Source: Veillonellales bacterium (GTDB taxonomy: Bacteria > Bacillota > Negativicutes > Veillonellales > Dialisteraceae). Taken from it: DNA of 64,000 nucleotides. The stretch is from NCBI GenBank assembly GCA_944390485.1, contig CALXPQ010000001.1, forward strand, positions 62,001 to 126,000, given 5' to 3'. A program made the translations under genes and the position numbers. The notes under the pieces are model-generated. The model worked only from the letters and a program-made list of their open reading frames with translations. It was not told where the DNA came from and did no database searches. Below are positions 62,291 to 64,000 of this stretch, piece by piece; position 1 is the first letter of the stretch, and every line of letters begins with the position of its first letter.

Positions 62291-63181
62291 ATGAAACGAA
62301 TCGCTGTATGCATGGCGGCGCTGGCCGCCGGGCTACTGCTGACGGCCTGTCAGGGACAGGAACCGACGGCCGGGGCGGCCGCCGTGCAGGAGGCGGCTCC
62401 GGGGACGAAACAGGCGGCGCACAGCCGCGTGCTGATTGCTTATTTCTCACTGGAGCAGAACGCGCCGTGGCCTGAAGATATGGACGCCAGCACATCGGCC
62501 AGCGTGATGCGGGACGGCGGCGAACGGATCGGCACGACGGAGTCCATGGCGCGCCTCATCGGACGGATGACCGGCGGGGACCTGTACGCCATCCGGACGG
62601 AGGCGCCGTATCCGGCGGATGTGCGGGCGGTAATCGATCAGAACCATCAGGAGATGGCGGACGGCACGCTGCCGGCGCTCACGGGGAGTTTGCCCGACCT
62701 GACCGGCTACGATACGGTCTTCATCGGCTATCCGGTGTGGGCGACGAAAGCGCCGCAGGCCATCCTGACTTTCCTTTCCCAGGCGGACTTCTCGGGAAAG
62801 ACGGTGATCCCTTTCTGCACGCATGACGGCTACGGCCCCGGGATCAGTTACGATCAGATCGCGGCGGCGTCCGGCGCGGAAGTGAAGGAAGGGCTGGACC
62901 TGGACGCGGGAGACGTGTCCGGCGGAGAAGCTGCGGTGCGGCAGTGGCTGGAGCGCATCGGAGAGGCTGCGCCGGCAGGGGCGCGGGAAGCGGAAGGGCA
63001 GCTCACGTTTGAAGAGGGAGACATCACCTACTGCCGGACGAACAATACGATCGCGATTTTCTATTCGAAAGAGGAGATGCCGGACCTGACGATGGAAGTG
63101 GTGCCCATCGGCCGGCTGACCTCGGACCCGTCTGCGCTGCGGGCATGGCCCGGACAGGTGGACGCGACATTTTCACTGTAA
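62291..63181 (+). CDS. Flavodoxin-cyclophilin-like fusion lipoprotein
   Basis: 296 residues from ATG 62291 (GAAGGAGG upstream). Lipobox LLLTAC at Cys20, tether, then a flavodoxin domain (VLIAYFSLEQNAPWPED, GGDLYAIRTEAPYPADV, YDTVFIGYPVWATKAP, GKTVIPFCTHDGYG). From about residue 240 a cyclophilin-like half-barrel follows (LTFEEGDITYCRTNNTIAIF, VPIGRLTSD). The flavodoxin part resembles the 2.7-5.5 kb lipoproteins, including the altered phosphate loop. The second part matches the end of the lipoprotein at 18194. LysR control is likely. Confidence 0.8.
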   Translation: MKRIAVCMAALAAGLLLTACQGQEPTAGAAAVQEAAPGTKQAAHSRVLIAYFSLEQNAPWPEDMDASTSASVMRDGGERIGTTESMARLIGRMTGGDLYAIRTEAPYPADVRAVIDQNHQEMADGTLPALTGSLPDLTGYDTVFIGYPVWATKAPQAILTFLSQADFSGKTVIPFCTHDGYGPGISYDQIAAASGAEVKEGLDLDAGDVSGGEAAVRQWLERIGEAAPAGAREAEGQLTFEEGDITYCRTNNTIAIFYSKEEMPDLTMEVVPIGRLTSDPSALRAWPGQVDATFSL

Positions 63182-63235
63182 GGGGGGAAAGGCCGGACGG
63201 GCCGGCCGCCTCCCGATAAGAAAGGAGAACACAAA

Positions 63236-64000
63236 ATGGAACAGGAAATGATGAAGGCCGCCGTGCTCACAGGACCGCGGCAGATCACGATGAAGGACGT
63301 GCCGGTCCCGGCGATGGGGCCGGGGCTGCTGAAAATCAAAGTGAACGCCTGCGGCGTATGCGGCAGCGACATCCACATGTGGAAAGCGGGGAAAGGATGG
63401 GCGCCCGGCACGGAAGGTTCGTTCATCATGGGCCACGAATTCTGCGGCACCGTGACGGACCCGGGCGACAGCCATTTCAAAAAAGGCGACCGGGTGGTCT
63501 TCTGGGCGAACCTGTACTGCGGCCAGTGCGATATGTGCCGCGCGGGACAGGAACAGCTCTGCCGGGAAGTGAACGGCACGAAGTATATCGGCTTCGTCTG
63601 CAGCGGCGCGTATGCCGAACAGTTTGTGGGCAAGGCATCCAACGCGTACCTCCTGCCGGATGCGGTGTCCGACGTGGCGGCCGGGCTGATCGATCCGCTC
63701 ATGGTGGCCTACCATGCGGTGAAGCACTCCAGCCTGCGCCTCCACGGGAAAGTCCTCGTCGTGGGGAGCGGCATCATCGGACAGCTCATCGGCACGCTGA
63801 CGAAACGGGCGGGCGCGTCTTATGTGGCCATGTCCAAGGTGAATGACCGGAAGATCGCCAAGGCGAAGGAAATCGGCGACTTCGACGAATACTTCGACGG
63901 GAATGCGCCCGATCGGGCGGCGGTGATGCGCGCCGCGTCGGACGGCGGCTTCGACGTGGTCTTCGAAGCGGTCGGCTCGGGCGAGACGCTGGAGACGGCG
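63236..64000 (+). CDS. Zinc-dependent alcohol dehydrogenase family protein, 3' truncated by window end
   Basis: 255 residues visible; the frame runs off the window. Medium-chain dehydrogenase fold: catalytic zinc ligands Cys42 (CGVCGSDIH) and His67-Glu68 (MGHEFCG); structural zinc cysteines 95, 98, 101 and 109 (YCGQCDMCRAGQEQLC); NAD site VLVVGSGIIGQLIG. The start at 63236 has AAAGGAG in front. It resembles threonine or polyol dehydrogenases; the substrate is unclear. It follows the fusion lipoprotein by about 55 bases and may share its transcript. Confidence 0.9.
   Translation, partial: MEQEMMKAAVLTGPRQITMKDVPVPAMGPGLLKIKVNACGVCGSDIHMWKAGKGWAPGTEGSFIMGHEFCGTVTDPGDSHFKKGDRVVFWANLYCGQCDMCRAGQEQLCREVNGTKYIGFVCSGAYAEQFVGKASNAYLLPDAVSDVAAGLIDPLMVAYHAVKHSSLRLHGKVLVVGSGIIGQLIGTLTKRAGASYVAMSKVNDRKIAKAKEIGDFDEYFDGNAPDRAAVMRAASDGGFDVVFEAVGSGETLETA

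Overview
The window is about 64 kb of a GC-rich (by eye around 60%) bacterial chromosome with short gaps and many overlapping, same-strand genes. T-box leaders in front of trp, serS and thrS and a HutP-family protein point to Firmicutes. A lipid A-type phosphoethanolamine transferase and many periplasmic-type lipoproteins point to an outer membrane. Together these suggest the Negativicutes (Veillonella/Selenomonas/Dialister group). The genus cannot be fixed from the sequence alone. No rRNA, tRNA, IS element, integrase or CRISPR array was seen.

Layout. 0-2.5 kb: cobalamin genes cbiJ (5' truncated), cbiC and convergent cbiK. 2.7-7.4 kb: three flavodoxin-like lipoproteins with a DUF4405 haem-type membrane protein, an ApbE lipoprotein, a NusG_II lipoprotein and a Gx-family membrane protein; this looks like an extracytoplasmic flavin/electron-transfer module. 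7.4-11.2 kb: an unrecognised two-gene system (a nuclease-like, glycine-zipper membrane protein followed by a coiled-coil/Sel1 protein) with its own promoter, a probable frameshift and an AT-rich 3' module. 11.2-15.5 kb: tryptophan T-box and trpDCBA. 15.5-17.2 kb: rpsO and a 2-hydroxyacid dehydrogenase. 17.3-20.9 kb: a redox and catabolic operon (aldo/keto reductase, cyclophilin-like lipoprotein, flavodoxin, FMN reductase, amidohydrolase, tautomerase). 21-26.2 kb: phosphoethanolamine transferase, trmB, ftsW/rodA, an unknown gene and trpF. 26.2-35.6 kb: a CydB-like protein, dnaE, lepA, hemW, alr. 35.6-40.1 kb: a single-chain MmeI-like restriction-modification enzyme preceded by an 8-bp tandem repeat and carrying an AT-rich central segment, then an unknown 509-aa protein. 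40.1-45 kb: T-box serS, yajC, 5-formyl-THF cyclo-ligase, secD, secF. 45.1-48.5 kb: a nitrogenase-like NifH + two NifD/K-type gene set of unknown function. 48.6-53.6 kb: ABC exporter, T-box thrS, hutP-like gene, PadR regulator. 53.7-57.6 kb: EamA transporter with an attenuator-like leader, a candidate ncRNA, and a polar amino acid ABC importer. 57.7-64 kb: lysA-type decarboxylase, a class D beta-lactamase (minus strand), two secreted unknown proteins, a LysR regulator, a flavodoxin-cyclophilin fusion lipoprotein and a 3'-truncated zinc alcohol dehydrogenase.

The best candidates for undescribed biology are (1) the two-gene system at 7.49-11.23 kb, (2) the nitrogenase-like set at 45.1-48.5 kb, and (3) the lipoprotein flavodoxin/ApbE/NusG_II/Gx module at 2.7-7.4 kb. 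The repeat-preceded, mosaic MmeI-like gene is a good candidate for a switchable or diversifying restriction system.
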